Shown piece after piece: positions 22,239 through 30,924 of a stretch of DNA of 53,805 nucleotides (positions are counted from its first letter, which is position 1; the number at the start of each line of letters is the position of its first letter). Where the stretch lies: the NCBI RefSeq assembly GCF_944384735.1, contig NZ_CALWUN010000006.1, positions 1 to 53,805 of the forward strand, read 5' to 3'. Under the pieces are notes generated by a model, which saw nothing but the letters and a program-made list of their open reading frames with translations, did not search any database and was not told the origin of the DNA. The stretch comes from an uncultured Agathobaculum sp. GTDB taxonomy: Bacteria; Bacillota; Clostridia; Oscillospirales; Butyricicoccaceae. The position numbers and the translations under genes are program-made.

Positions 22239-23170
22239 CAACCCAGAAAAAAACCACCATCGGCGGGCAGGCCATCATCGAGGGCATTGTGATGAAAGGC
22301 CCGAAAAAGACCTGCACGGTGGTGCGCAAGGCCGGCGGCGAGCTGGTCGTCAAGGAGGAGGATGCGCACCAGCCGTCCGCCATATGGAAAGCGCCCATCC
22401 TGCGCGGCGCCTATAACCTGTTCACCGCGATGAAGGACGGCATCCAGGCCATCAACTACTCCGCCTCCTTCTTTGAAGATGAGGAGGCCGACGTGCCGCC
22501 CTCCAAATTTGAGCTTTGGCTGGAAAAGAAGTTCGGCTCGGAGGGGCTGGACAAGTTCATCCTCGGCATTTCGACCGTCATCGGCATCGCGCTGCCGGTC
22601 GCGCTGTTTTTGCTGCTGCCGAGCTTCCTCGGCGGCTTCGTGCCGGAAAGCTGGGGCGTGCTGGCGCGCAATGTGCTCGAGGGCTGCGTGCGCGTCGTGA
22701 TCTTCCTGCTGTTTATGTGGTCAGTGTCACACATGAAGGACATCCGCCGCACGTTTGAGTATCACGGCGCCGAACACAAGACGATTTTCTGCTATGAGTC
22801 GGGCACCGAGCTGACGGTCGAAAATGTGCGCCGCCAGAACAAGTACCATCCGCGCTGCGGCACCAGCTTCATGTTTGTGCTCATCATCATCGCGACGATC
22901 GTCTCGTCCATCGTCTTTTCCATCATTGATATCACCAACCCGTTTTTGCGTATGCTGGCGCATCTGATCTTGCTGCCGCTCGTCGTCGGCATCAGCTATG
23001 AGTTTAACCGCTATGCGGGGCGCTCAGAAAGCATCGTGTCGCGCGCGCTGCGCTGGCCGGGGCTGATGATCCAGCACCTGACCGTGTTTGAGCCGGATGA
23101 TTCGATGATCGAGGTCGCCATTACCGGCATGAAGGCGGTTATTCCAGATGATAATTCAGATAATTGGTAA
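22235..23170 (+). CDS. DUF1385 membrane protein (YqhQ-like)
   Basis: A 311-residue polytopic protein of the DUF1385 family. The family N-terminus IGGQAIIEGIVMKGP is present. The conserved middle EYHGAEHKTIFCYE is followed by RQNKYHPRCGTSF. Hydrophobic segments lie at about 108-130, 143-165, 210-232 and 240-255. The His/Glu/Cys-rich core looks metal-binding, but the biochemical role is unknown. In clostridia the gene commonly precedes prmC-prfA. Here prmC is also next, but 788 bases of repeat-like sequence lie between. The ATG overlaps the kinase stop (ATGA). Confidence 0.9.
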   Translation: MTTQKKTTIGGQAIIEGIVMKGPKKTCTVVRKAGGELVVKEEDAHQPSAIWKAPILRGAYNLFTAMKDGIQAINYSASFFEDEEADVPPSKFELWLEKKFGSEGLDKFILGISTVIGIALPVALFLLLPSFLGGFVPESWGVLARNVLEGCVRVVIFLLFMWSVSHMKDIRRTFEYHGAEHKTIFCYESGTELTVENVRRQNKYHPRCGTSFMFVLIIIATIVSSIVFSIIDITNPFLRMLAHLILLPLVVGISYEFNRYAGRSESIVSRALRWPGLMIQHLTVFEPDDSMIEVAITGMKAVIPDDNSDNW

Positions 23171-23205
23171 TATCCGCATTGGCTGTTCCTGCGAACAGGG
23201 GCATG

Positions 23206-23901
23206 TGCTTTGCCCAAAGCGAAGGAAACATGCGGCTGCGCGCCGCAGGCGCACAAGAGGGGGCGGCTTTGCCCCCTCTTGTGAATCACCCCCGCCAAGG
23301 GACGTGACCGGCTGCCCGCGACCGCATCCAAATTTTCTCCACATGCTGTGGAAAAATTTGCGATGCGATAACGTCGCGGCGGCGGCGTTTCGCGCCTGAC
23401 CCGGGAGGTGGGGGCGCCCGGCTGTGACCGGGTGCGGGACGTTCGGTTTCGCGCAACGATTTTTCCGGATGCCTTTTGCGCTGCTGCACCCGTTTTGGGC
23501 AGGATGCACCAGCCTGTCTGGGGGTAAGAGTCGATACCGTCCGCGCGGGTCGCCCTCCGCTTCGGCCCCCGTATTTCATTTCGGTCCCGGTGGGAAGTAG
23601 GGGCGCGCAGCGCCACGGGCTCCGTCTTAGGAACAAGGGAAAGAGGGAGATTGACAAGAGGGAGAAAACCGCAGGTTGTCGCCCTCTTGCCCGCCCGCCG
23701 CGCAGGCGATGTTTCCCCTCGTCAGGGGAAACATCCCGGCAGCGATGCGCTGCACCGAGGCGGGAGCCGCACGCGCCGCCGCGCAGGCGAAGTTTCCTGC
23801 GCTTTGAAAAAGCGTTCCCCCTACGGCGGCAGTGCCTTGTCGCGCAGGCGACGCTTCCTGCTGCGCGCAGCGGCACATTTCTTTTGCTTTGAGAGAAAGC
23901 A
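23206..23901. mobile_element. MITE-like intergenic element with imperfect terminal inverted repeats
   Basis: The 788-base gap between DUF1385 and prmC has no gene with a ribosome site. Its ends resemble each other in inverse orientation: 23206-23249 and the complement of 23857-23901 match at about 36 of 45 positions, and each ends in a small hairpin (CTTTG/CAAAG type). Inside are a perfect 13-bp hairpin (CACAAGAGGGGGC arms, 23252-23283 region) and a 12-bp hairpin (GATGTTTCCCCT arms, around 23708-23735). Three 18-base direct repeats of type CGCGCAGGCGAnGnTTCC lie at 23699, 23780 and 23841. It looks like a non-autonomous repeat or degenerated insertion. Part of the terminal match is the self-palindrome GCTGCGCGCAGC, which weakens the case. 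Confidence 0.5.
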
Positions 23902-23958
23902 ATCCGCTAAAGGGCGCCGTAGGCGCAGAATTTAACATATAAAGGGGTGGATCAACCT

Positions 23959-24837
23959 TTGACCAAAACGATCAACGATGTCTATATGGAGCTGTACCAC
24001 CGCTTCAAGCAGGCGGACGACCCCCAGCCGTCGCTGGCCGCGCGCGAGCTGACCGCCTACGCCTGCAAGGCCGACAAGGCGCACACCGCCGACTGGGGGC
24101 ATGCCTATCTGGATGACGCGACGGTCGACTACGCGCACCTGCTGTGCGACCGCTGTCTGGACGGCGAACCGCTGGCGTACTTACTCGGCGAGTGGGATTT
24201 CTACGGCCTGACCTTTCAGGTGGACAAAAGCGTGCTCATCCCGCGGTCGGATACCGAGCCGCTGTGCGAAATGGTCATTGCGCAGGCCAAAGGGAAGGTT
24301 TCGCCCCGCATCCTCGACCTGTGCTGCGGCTCTGGCTGCATCGGCATCGCCGCTGCCTACCATGTGGAGGATGCGCGCGTCGTCGCGGTCGACAATTCCG
24401 AGGGCGCGCTGCGCATCACGCGCGAAAACGCGCGGCGGCTGGGCGTGCAGAACCGGTTTGTCGCGCTCAGCGCGGACGTGCGGCTGCGCCCGCCCGGCAA
24501 TATGGGGCAGTTTGACATCCTTGTGTCCAACCCGCCCTATGTCACCCGCGCGGAGATGCACCAGCTGGACAAAAGCGTCTATCACTACGAGCCGCACGAA
24601 GCGCTGTACGGCGGCGTCGACGGACTGGATTTCTACCGCGCGATTTGCGCAAACTGGGGCTCGCTGCTTGCGCCGGGCGGCATGCTGCTGTTCGAGTGCG
24701 GCTGGCGGCAGGCGACCGAGGTCGCCGCGATTTTGGAGGAAAACCGCTTTATCGACATCGGCGTGACCGAGGATCTGTCCGGTGTGCCGCGCATCGTATA
24801 CGGCCGCAACGTCGAGATCAACGACCCATTGGAATAA
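23959..24837 (+). CDS. prmC: Release factor glutamine methyltransferase PrmC (HemK)
   Basis: A 292-residue SAM-dependent enzyme that methylates the Gln of the GGQ motif in release factors. An N-terminal helical domain (PLAYLLGEWDFYGLTF and VLIPRSDTE) is followed by the SAM-binding ILDLCCGSGCIGIA. The catalytic VSNPPYVTRAEM motif (NPPY) comes after that. The likely start is the TTG at 23959, nine bases after AAAGGGGTG; the GTG at 23947 lies inside that ribosome site. A terminator follows. The downstream neighbour is recA rather than prfA. Confidence 0.94.
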   Translation: MTKTINDVYMELYHRFKQADDPQPSLAARELTAYACKADKAHTADWGHAYLDDATVDYAHLLCDRCLDGEPLAYLLGEWDFYGLTFQVDKSVLIPRSDTEPLCEMVIAQAKGKVSPRILDLCCGSGCIGIAAAYHVEDARVVAVDNSEGALRITRENARRLGVQNRFVALSADVRLRPPGNMGQFDILVSNPPYVTRAEMHQLDKSVYHYEPHEALYGGVDGLDFYRAICANWGSLLAPGGMLLFECGWRQATEVAAILEENRFIDIGVTEDLSGVPRIVYGRNVEINDPLE

Positions 24838-24844
24838 AAGCACG

Positions 24845-24871
24845 ATGCCCACCTTGCAGGTGGGCATTTTT
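24845..24871 (+). terminator. Terminator after prmC
   Basis: A nine-bp stem ATGCCCACC/GGTGGGCAT with a five-base loop is followed by TTTT, seven bases after the prmC stop. Confidence 0.88.
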
Positions 24872-24886
24872 GTCGTCAAAAAATAT

Positions 24887-24900
24887 CGAACAAATTTTCG
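24887..24900. promoter_or_regulatory. LexA (SOS) box upstream of recA
   Basis: CGAACAAATTTTCG differs at one position from the Gram-positive SOS consensus CGAACRNRYGTTYG. It ends nine bases before the recA -35 hexamer, as expected for LexA control of recA-recX. Confidence 0.72.
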
Positions 24901-24909
24901 ATAAAATGC

Positions 24910-24938
24910 TTGCAATCAAAACCGCATACTGGTATAAT
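24910..24938 (+). promoter_or_regulatory. Promoter of recA
   Basis: TTGCAA (24910-24915) and TATAAT (24933-24938) are separated by 17 bases, with TGG before the -10. The recA start is 31 bases downstream. Confidence 0.85.
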
Positions 24939-24969
24939 GGACGCATCGAAACAAAGCAGGAGGTACGCA

Positions 24970-26151
24970 ATGGCTACCAAGAAACAGCTGGAACCGGTCG
25001 CGCCTGCGGCCGATAAAAAGAAAGCGCTTGCCGCGGCGCTCGGGCAGATCGAAAAGCAGTTTGGCAAGGGCTCGGTCATGCGTTTGGGCGAAAACGCGGG
25101 CATGAATATCGAACATATCCCGACCGGCTCGATCGGGCTGGACCTTGCGCTCGGCGTCGGCGGCCTGCCGCGCGGCCGCATCGTCGAGATTTACGGGCCG
25201 GAGTCCTCGGGTAAGACGACGGTTGCGCTGCACTGCGTGGCCGAGGCGCAGAAGCTGGGCGGCACCGCCGCCTTCATCGACGCCGAGCACGCGCTCGATC
25301 CGGTTTACGCGCAGGCGCTGGGCGTCGACATCGACAGCCTGCTGGTCTCCCAGCCGGACACCGGCGAGCAGGGTCTGGATATTGCCGAGGCGCTTGTGCG
25401 CTCGGGCGCGATCGACATCGTGGTCATCGACTCGGTTGCCGCGCTCACGCCGCGCGCCGAGATCGAGGGCGAGATGGGCGATTCGTTTGTCGGCCTGCAC
25501 GCCCGCATGATGAGCCAGGCGATGCGCAAGCTGGCCGGCTCGATCGCAAAATCCAATTGTGTGGCCATTTTCATCAACCAGCTGCGCGAAAAGGTCGGCG
25601 TTATCTATGGCAGTCCCGAGGTCACGACCGGCGGCCGCGCGCTCAAGTTCTATGCGTCCGTCCGTCTCGACGTGCGCCGCGTCGAGCATCTCAAGAACGG
25701 CACCGAGCTGGTCGGCAGTCACACGCGCGTCAAGGTGGTCAAGAACAAGGTCGCGCCGCCGTTCAAGGAGGCCGAGTTCGACATCATGTACGGCGAAGGC
25801 ATTTCGCGTACCAGCGAGCTGGTCGACCTCGGCGTCAAGTACGGGCTGGTCAATAAGTCGGGCGCGTGGTTCTCGATGGGCGAGACCCGTCTGGGACAGG
25901 GACGCGACGCCGCCAAGCAGTATTTCAAGGATCATCCGGACATTGCCGACGAGGTGCAGAAGCAGATCATGCAAAAGGTCGAGGAAGAAAACCGCCGCGA
26001 CCATCAGGCGGCCAAGGCTGCGCCTGCGGCGGCAGCCACCGCCGCCGCGACTGCTGCCGCCCCGGCGGCTAAGCCCGCCGCGCCTAAGATGAGCGCGTCC
26101 AAGGCGGTGTCAATCGACGCGGACGATTTTGACGATCTCGACGTAGAATGA
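24970..26151 (+). CDS. recA: Recombinase RecA
   Basis: A 393-residue DNA strand-exchange ATPase that also triggers LexA cleavage. The core shows Walker [10 protein letters not shown] (about 75-83), Walker [10 protein letters not shown], loop L1/L2 text ([23 protein letters not shown] and [10 protein letters not shown]) and [14 protein letters not shown]. The C-terminal 45 residues are Ala/Pro-rich and end in an acidic tail ([11 protein letters not shown]), which normally tunes DNA binding. The Ala-rich linker is longer than in Bacillus. The start is the ATG at 24970 after AGGAGGT; the frame is open upstream over the promoter. Confidence 0.98.
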   Translation: MATKKQLEPVAPAADKKKALAAALGQIEKQFGKGSVMRLGENAGMNIEHIPTGSIGLDLALGVGGLPRGRIVEIYGPESSGKTTVALHCVAEAQKLGGTAAFIDAEHALDPVYAQALGVDIDSLLVSQPDTGEQGLDIAEALVRSGAIDIVVIDSVAALTPRAEIEGEMGDSFVGLHARMMSQAMRKLAGSIAKSNCVAIFINQLREKVGVIYGSPEVTTGGRALKFYASVRLDVRRVEHLKNGTELVGSHTRVKVVKNKVAPPFKEAEFDIMYGEGISRTSELVDLGVKYGLVNKSGAWFSMGETRLGQGRDAAKQYFKDHPDIADEVQKQIMQKVEEENRRDHQAAKAAPAAAATAAATAAAPAAKPAAPKMSASKAVSIDADDFDDLDVE

Positions 26152-26618
26152 GCGGGGACAAATACCGCGCGGCGCTCGATGCGGCCGCCAAGCAGCTGTC
26201 CTACCGCGCGCTGAGCGAAAAAATGCTGCGGGACAAGCTGCTGGATAAGGGTCACGACGAGCAGGCGGCGGATTATGCGCTCGCGTGGCTGACCGAGCGG
26301 CACCTGCTGGACGACGCGGCCTACGCCGAAAGCGTTGTGCGCTCGTGCGCGCGCAAGGGTTATGGGCAAATGCGCATCCGGCAGGAGCTGACGCGCCGCG
26401 GCGTCGACCGCGAAACGGCGGAAGCCGCGTTGCAGGATTTTTCGCCCGACCGCGCACAGCTGGTCGCGCTGCTGGACAAGCGCCTGCGCGGCGACGTGTC
26501 CGACCGCAGGGAGATCGACAAGGCGGTAGCCTTTTTACAGCGGCGCGGCTTTTCATGGCAGGATATCCGCGATGCGCTTGCGGCATACGGGCAGGATATC
26601 CCGGACGGAATGGAATAA
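26148..26618 (+). CDS. recX: Regulatory protein RecX
   Basis: A 156-residue helical-repeat protein that caps and modulates RecA filaments. Its RecX pattern is clear: [23 protein letters not shown], then [16 protein letters not shown] and [16 protein letters not shown], with later [17 protein letters not shown]. The ATG overlaps the recA stop by four bases, so the two are co-expressed under the same SOS promoter. Confidence 0.94.
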   Translation: MSGDKYRAALDAAAKQLSYRALSEKMLRDKLLDKGHDEQAADYALAWLTERHLLDDAAYAESVVRSCARKGYGQMRIRQELTRRGVDRETAEAALQDFSPDRAQLVALLDKRLRGDVSDRREIDKAVAFLQRRGFSWQDIRDALAAYGQDIPDGME

Positions 26619-26620
26619 AA

Positions 26621-26641
26621 AAAGCGTGCTTGGCACGCTTT
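26621..26641 (-). terminator. Terminator of the ribbon-helix-helix gene
   Basis: On the minus strand the stem AAAGCGTGC/GCACGCTTT with a three-base loop is followed by further T residues. It therefore ends transcripts arriving from 26836; the plus strand has no T-tract here. Confidence 0.7.
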
Positions 26642-26645
26642 GGCC

Positions 26646-26669
26646 TGACGGGAACCATGGTTCCCGTCA
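26646..26669. repeat. 24-base perfect palindrome
   Basis: Two inverted 12-base arms, starting TGACGGGAACCA, meet without a spacer. The palindrome stands between two opposed terminators at the recX / ribbon-helix-helix junction. It could be an operator or simply a third hairpin of the bidirectional terminator region. Confidence 0.6.
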
Positions 26670-26675
26670 GATTTG

Positions 26676-26700
26676 GACCAGCCTTATGGCTGGTCTTTTT
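26676..26700 (+). terminator. Terminator after recX
   Basis: GACCAGCC/GGCTGGTC with loop TTAT is followed by five T residues on the plus strand. It overlaps the stop codon of the small gene on the other strand. Confidence 0.82.
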
Positions 26701-26836
26701 CGTCTTTTAAGTGCTTGCGCAGCACCATATTGATATATTGCGAGACAGAACGGTCGTCCTGCTCGGCACGCACGCGGATTTGCTGCAAAACATCTGCGTC
26801 TAATGTGATCGAAACCTTTACCTTCAGCTCTTTCAA
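26684..26836 (-). CDS. Ribbon-helix-helix (CopG/Arc-like) small DNA-binding protein
   Basis: A 50-residue protein starting at a TTG, eight bases after AAAGGGAGG. It begins MKELKVKVSITLD, a beta-strand of alternating residues. It continues ADVLQQIRVRAEQDDRSVSQYINMVLRKHL, two helices with the SVSQYI turn typical of MetJ/Arc/CopG regulators. The N-terminal strand would contact the DNA major groove as a dimer. No toxin gene lies beside it, so an orphan repressor is more likely than an antitoxin. It is transcribed divergently from the zinc-ribbon gene at 26933, and an inverted repeat flanks its own -10 element, which suggests autoregulation. Confidence 0.78.
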   Translation of the reverse strand: MKELKVKVSITLDADVLQQIRVRAEQDDRSVSQYINMVLRKHLKDEKDQP

Positions 26837-26852
26837 CCGCGCTACCTCCCTT

Positions 26853-26914
26853 TTGCATCACTATACCATTTTATGCAACTTCATATTGTTAAATCCGATA
26901 AAGTAGTATAAAAT
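26853..26914. promoter_or_regulatory. Divergent promoters with a candidate operator
   Basis: Leftward: an extended -10 TGGTATAGT (hexamer 26860-26865, minus strand) is flanked by the inverted repeat TTGCAT (26853-26858) and ATGCAA (26873-26878), a plausible ribbon-helix-helix operator. Rightward: TTGTTA (26886-26891) and TAAAAT (26909-26914) are 17 bases apart and serve the zinc-ribbon gene. Confidence 0.5.
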
Positions 26915-26932
26915 CGTATTAAGGTGAGAAGC

Positions 26933-27112
26933 ATGGCTGAATTTTGTTTGGACTGTTTGCACCGCATCGACGGAACGCACAATACCCGTGCAGATATAAA
27001 ATTGTCCCTTTTCCGCGAATTGTGCGAGGGCTGCGGCGAATACAAGCGTGTTGTCGTCAGTTTCCGCGACCCGCGCGGCGCGTGGTTTTGGCGGCTGATT
27101 TTCCGCAAATAG
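26933..27112 (+). CDS. Small zinc-ribbon-like protein, function unknown
   Basis: A 59-residue protein with two Cys-x-x-Cys pairs: FCLDCL (residues 4-9) and LCEGCGEYK (about 33-41). A basic, aromatic tail follows (WFWRLIFRK). The spacing suits a single structural zinc site. Similar tiny proteins with FCLDC and LCEGCGE motifs occur in gut clostridia, but no function is known to me. The ATG at 26933 follows AAGGTGAG; a GTG three codons earlier overlaps that site. A strong terminator begins directly at the stop codon. Confidence 0.7.
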   Translation: MAEFCLDCLHRIDGTHNTRADIKLSLFRELCEGCGEYKRVVVSFRDPRGAWFWRLIFRK

Positions 27113-27147
27113 CAAACTCCCGCAGGGAATCCCTGCGGGAGTTTGTA
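27113..27147. terminator. Bidirectional terminator between the zinc-ribbon gene and phoR
   Basis: A perfect 16-bp stem starting CAAACTCCCGCAGGG closes on a minimal loop, with T/A-rich sequence on the plus side (TATTATT). It sits between two convergent stop codons and can serve both genes. Confidence 0.82.
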
Positions 27148-28803
27148 TTATTCTGCTTTGGGGAACCGCAGCGTGACCGTCGTGCCCTCCCCCGGTGTGC
27201 TTTGCAGGTCGATGGCGGCATGGTGCAGCGCCGCGCCGTGCTTGACAATCGACAGCCCCAGCCCGGTGCCGCCGCTGGCGCGGCTGTGGCTCTTGTCGAC
27301 GCGGTAGAACCGCTCGAACACCCGCTGCTGGTCGGCGGGTGCGATGCCGATGCCGGTATCGGCCACGCGCACAAACGGCGCGTCGTGCTCCGTGCCGGTT
27401 TCCAGCGTCACGCTGCCCTGCGGGCGGTTATAGGTGATGGCGTTATCCGCGAGGTTAAAGACCATCTGCTCGAGCGTGGCGTGCTCGCCGGACACGGTGA
27501 CCGGTGCGCCCAGCACCGTCAGCGTGATATGCTGCGCAGCCGCCTTGTGCGCCAGCCGGTCGCGCACCGTGCCGCACAGGGCAAGCAGCTCGACCGGCTC
27601 GAGTGTCGGACTGCCGCCCTCGTCCAGCCGCGACAGACGGATGATGTCTTCGATCAGCGTCAGCAGGCGCACGGCCTCGCTGCGGATCTTGCCCGCAAAG
27701 CGGCTGACGTCCTCCGGCCGCGCGATGCCGTTCTCCACGATTTCCGCATAGCCCATGATGCTGGTCAGCGGGGTTTTCAGTTCATGGGATACATTCGCGG
27801 TGAACTCCTGCCGCTGCCGCTCGGCCTGGTCACGCTCGGTGATATCGACGACAAGCAGCACCGCCGCGTGACCCTGTCCGGTGCCCTCGACCGTGTTGGC
27901 GGACAGCGCGTACACGCGCCCGTCGCGTTCCATGCGGCCGTGCGCGCCCTCGCCGTGCAGCGCCGCCTCGACCACGCGGATGTATTCCGGGTCGCGGCAC
28001 AGCGTCAGATAGCCGCCCGCCGCCCCGTCCTTGGGGAACAGCGCGCGCACCGCGCGGTTGGCGAACACGATCTCGCCCCCGGCGGAAAACAGTACCAGCC
28101 CCTCATCCATGCGGGCGGTGATGTCGTCAAACTCGGCTTGCCGCCGCTCGAGCTCGCGCAGCTGCGCCGCGATGCGCCGGTTCTGCTTGTCCATGCGATG
28201 CAGCAGCGGGGAAAGCTCGTCGTAGGCGTCGTTTTTGAGCGGTTCGTGCAGGTCGAGCGCGACAATCGGCGCGAGGAACACATGGGTCAGCCAGCTGGCC
28301 AGCAGCGCAGCCACCAGCAGCGCCAGCAGCACGATCAGCACGATCCAGGGCGAGGCTGCGGACAAGGCGCCGAACGCGCTATCTGCGATCGAGGAGACGC
28401 GCAGCACGCTGCCGTCGTCCAGCCGGATGGCGTAATAATAGGTCTGCTCGGCCAGCGTGTCGGACAGGCGGCTCGACTCGCCCACGCCGGTTTCAAGCGC
28501 GGACGCAATCTCCGGCCGTGCGGCGTGGTTTTCCATCGAGGCCGCGTCGGACTGGTTGTCGTACAGCACCGTGCCGTCCGCCGCGACCACCGTGATGCGG
28601 TCGGCATACACGCGCCCGATGCGCTGGAATTCCTGCGCGCCGCCCTCGGCCGACGCGGCGGCAATGTAGCCGCATTCCTCGCGCAGCCGGTCGCGCAGGT
28701 CGTGCGTCAGCCCGACGTGCACCGCCGCCAGCAGCAGGGAAACGGTGACCAGCAGCGTGACCAGCGCCGTCAGGAAGATGCTGCCGAACACGCGCTTTCT
28801 CAT
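27148..28803 (-). CDS. phoR: Phosphate-regulon-type sensor histidine kinase (PhoR-like)
   Basis: A 551-residue kinase. TM1 is at about 7-30, an extracytoplasmic domain at 31-145 and TM2 at about 150-175. A short linker and a PAS domain (about 215-320, with ARMDEGLVLFSAGGEIVFANRAV) come next. HisKA has SHELKTP (phospho-His near 357), and HATPase has NLADNAITYN, DTGIGIAP and GTGLGLSIV. This order is that of PhoR/WalK/ResE-type kinases. The pst-phoU genes directly upstream make a phosphate-sensing PhoR role likely. The start overlaps the regulator stop by four bases. Confidence 0.9.
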   Translation of the reverse strand: MRKRVFGSIFLTALVTLLVTVSLLLAAVHVGLTHDLRDRLREECGYIAAASAEGGAQEFQRIGRVYADRITVVAADGTVLYDNQSDAASMENHAARPEIASALETGVGESSRLSDTLAEQTYYYAIRLDDGSVLRVSSIADSAFGALSAASPWIVLIVLLALLVAALLASWLTHVFLAPIVALDLHEPLKNDAYDELSPLLHRMDKQNRRIAAQLRELERRQAEFDDITARMDEGLVLFSAGGEIVFANRAVRALFPKDGAAGGYLTLCRDPEYIRVVEAALHGEGAHGRMERDGRVYALSANTVEGTGQGHAAVLLVVDITERDQAERQRQEFTANVSHELKTPLTSIMGYAEIVENGIARPEDVSRFAGKIRSEAVRLLTLIEDIIRLSRLDEGGSPTLEPVELLALCGTVRDRLAHKAAAQHITLTVLGAPVTVSGEHATLEQMVFNLADNAITYNRPQGSVTLETGTEHDAPFVRVADTGIGIAPADQQRVFERFYRVDKSHSRASGGTGLGLSIVKHGAALHHAAIDLQSTPGEGTTVTLRFPKAE

Positions 28804-29483
28804 TCATGTCCTCCCATGCGGTAACCAACGCCGCGCACGGTTTCGATCAGCGCGCTGGCCGCGCCCAGCTTGTGGCGCAGCGTGCGGATGTGCACGTCGA
28901 CCGTGCGCGTCTCACTCTCACTGCCGTAGCCCCAGATGTTCTCGAGCAGCACGTCGCGTGTCAGCACTGCGCCGCGGTTTTTCATCAGCAGGCGCAGCAG
29001 CTGGTACTCCTTGAGCGTCAGCTGCACCTCCTGCCCGCCGACAAATACGCTGTGCGCGCGCTCGTCGACGCAGATGTCGCCCACGGTCAGCGGCTGCCCG
29101 TCCGCGCCGCCCGGCTCGCCCCCGCTGCGGCGCAGCACCGCGCGGATGCGCGCGACCAGCTCCATCATGCCGAAGGGCTTGGCGATATAGTCGTCCGCGC
29201 CGCTGTCCAGCCCGACGACCTTGTCATACTCGGTGTTCTTGGCGGTCAGCAGGATGACCGGCACGGACGCCGTTTCGGGCGTGCCGCGCAGCCGCCGCAG
29301 GATGGCGATGCCGTCCTGTCCAGGCAGCATGATATCCAGCAGGATGAGCGCGGGCGTGCCGTCCCCGAGCGCGGCAAACAGGGCTTCGCCATCCGGGAAG
29401 CCCTTTGCATCCATGCCGGTATTTTGCAGCGTGTAGACGACCAGCTCGCGGATGCCGTCGTCATCCTCCACGCAGTAGATCAT
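28800..29483 (-). CDS. phoP: Phosphate-regulon-type response regulator (PhoB/PhoP-like)
   Basis: A 227-residue OmpR-family regulator. The receiver domain has VEDDDG, the phosphoacceptor in LLDIMLPGQDG (about residue 50), LLTAKN and AKPFG. The DNA-binding winged helix ends in TRTVDVHIRTLRHKLG and VRGVGYRMG. The start is the ATG at 29483 after GGAGGAGG. It lies 26 bases after phoU in the pst unit and overlaps its kinase gene. It probably binds the TTAACA/TTTACA repeats upstream of pstS. Confidence 0.9.
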   Translation of the reverse strand: MIYCVEDDDGIRELVVYTLQNTGMDAKGFPDGEALFAALGDGTPALILLDIMLPGQDGIAILRRLRGTPETASVPVILLTAKNTEYDKVVGLDSGADDYIAKPFGMMELVARIRAVLRRSGGEPGGADGQPLTVGDICVDERAHSVFVGGQEVQLTLKEYQLLRLLMKNRGAVLTRDVLLENIWGYGSESETRTVDVHIRTLRHKLGAASALIETVRGVGYRMGGHE

Positions 29484-29509
29484 GGTGTTTCCTCCTCCGC
29501 GCGGGATGG

Positions 29510-30156
29510 TCAGCCGCCCGCGCTTTTGTGCGTGCCTGTGATGGAAAATTCCACCCACTCGGCGATGTTGGTCGCGTGGTCGCCGATGCGTTCGAGGTAC
29601 TTGGCGATCATCAGCACGTCAAGCACGCGCTCGCCGTCGTCCGGGTTGCGGGCGATGGCCGCGATCAGGTCCTGCCGGCACTCGACGAACAGACGGTCGA
29701 CCACATCGTCGTACTCGATCACGCTCCACGCGAGCGTCAGGTCGCGGCGCACAAAGGCGTCCAGACTGTCGGTGACCATCTTGATGGTCGCCTGCGCCAT
29801 CTGCTCGATGTGCGCGTCGTGGCCGCACGCGCCGGGCAGCAGCTCGACAATCTCGGCGATGTCGCTTGCCTGATCGCCGATGCGCTCGATGTCGGTGATC
29901 ATTTTGAGCACGGACGAGATCAGCCGCAGGTCGCTTGCGACCGGCTGCTGCTGCAGCAGCAATTTCAGACACATCGACTCGATCTCGCGCTCCTTGCGGT
30001 CGATCTCATGGTCGATGCGGATGGCGGCGGCGGCCAGCTTGACGTCCGCCCCCAGCAGCGCCTTGACCGCGCTGGCAATTGCGTTTTCACACAGCGCGCC
30101 CATCGCCACCAGTTCATTGTTCAGCTCCAAAAGCTGGGTATCAAAACGGTTGCGCA

Positions 30157-30157
<1 letters not shown>
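29510..30157 (-). CDS. phoU: Phosphate transport system regulator PhoU
   Basis: A 215-residue protein of two homologous three-helix bundles. Each half carries the metal-site motif: RIDHEIDRKEREIE and DIERIGDQASDIAE in the first, and EYDDVVDRLF and YLERIGDHATNIAEW in the second. PhoU links Pst transporter activity to PhoR signalling. Its ATG shares a base with the pstB stop (TGATG). Confidence 0.95.
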
Positions 30158-30912
<755 letters not shown>

Positions 30913-30924
30913 CGCGTTTTTTCC

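Noticed and set aside
23699..23858. Possible CRISPR array
   Set aside because: Only three short repeats with unequal spacing (81 and 61), variable inside the repeat, and no cas genes.
23171..23946. Possible small coding genes in the DUF1385-prmC gap
   Set aside because: Several frames are open on both strands, but they are Arg/Pro/Ala-rich, cross strong hairpins and lack ribosome sites.
23947..23958. GTG at 23947 as the prmC start
   Set aside because: The GTG lies within the AAAGGGGTG ribosome-binding sequence. The TTG at 23959 has correct spacing.
26684..26836. Antitoxin of a toxin-antitoxin pair
   Set aside because: No toxin-like gene lies next to it on the same strand. The only close gene is divergent and zinc-ribbon-like.
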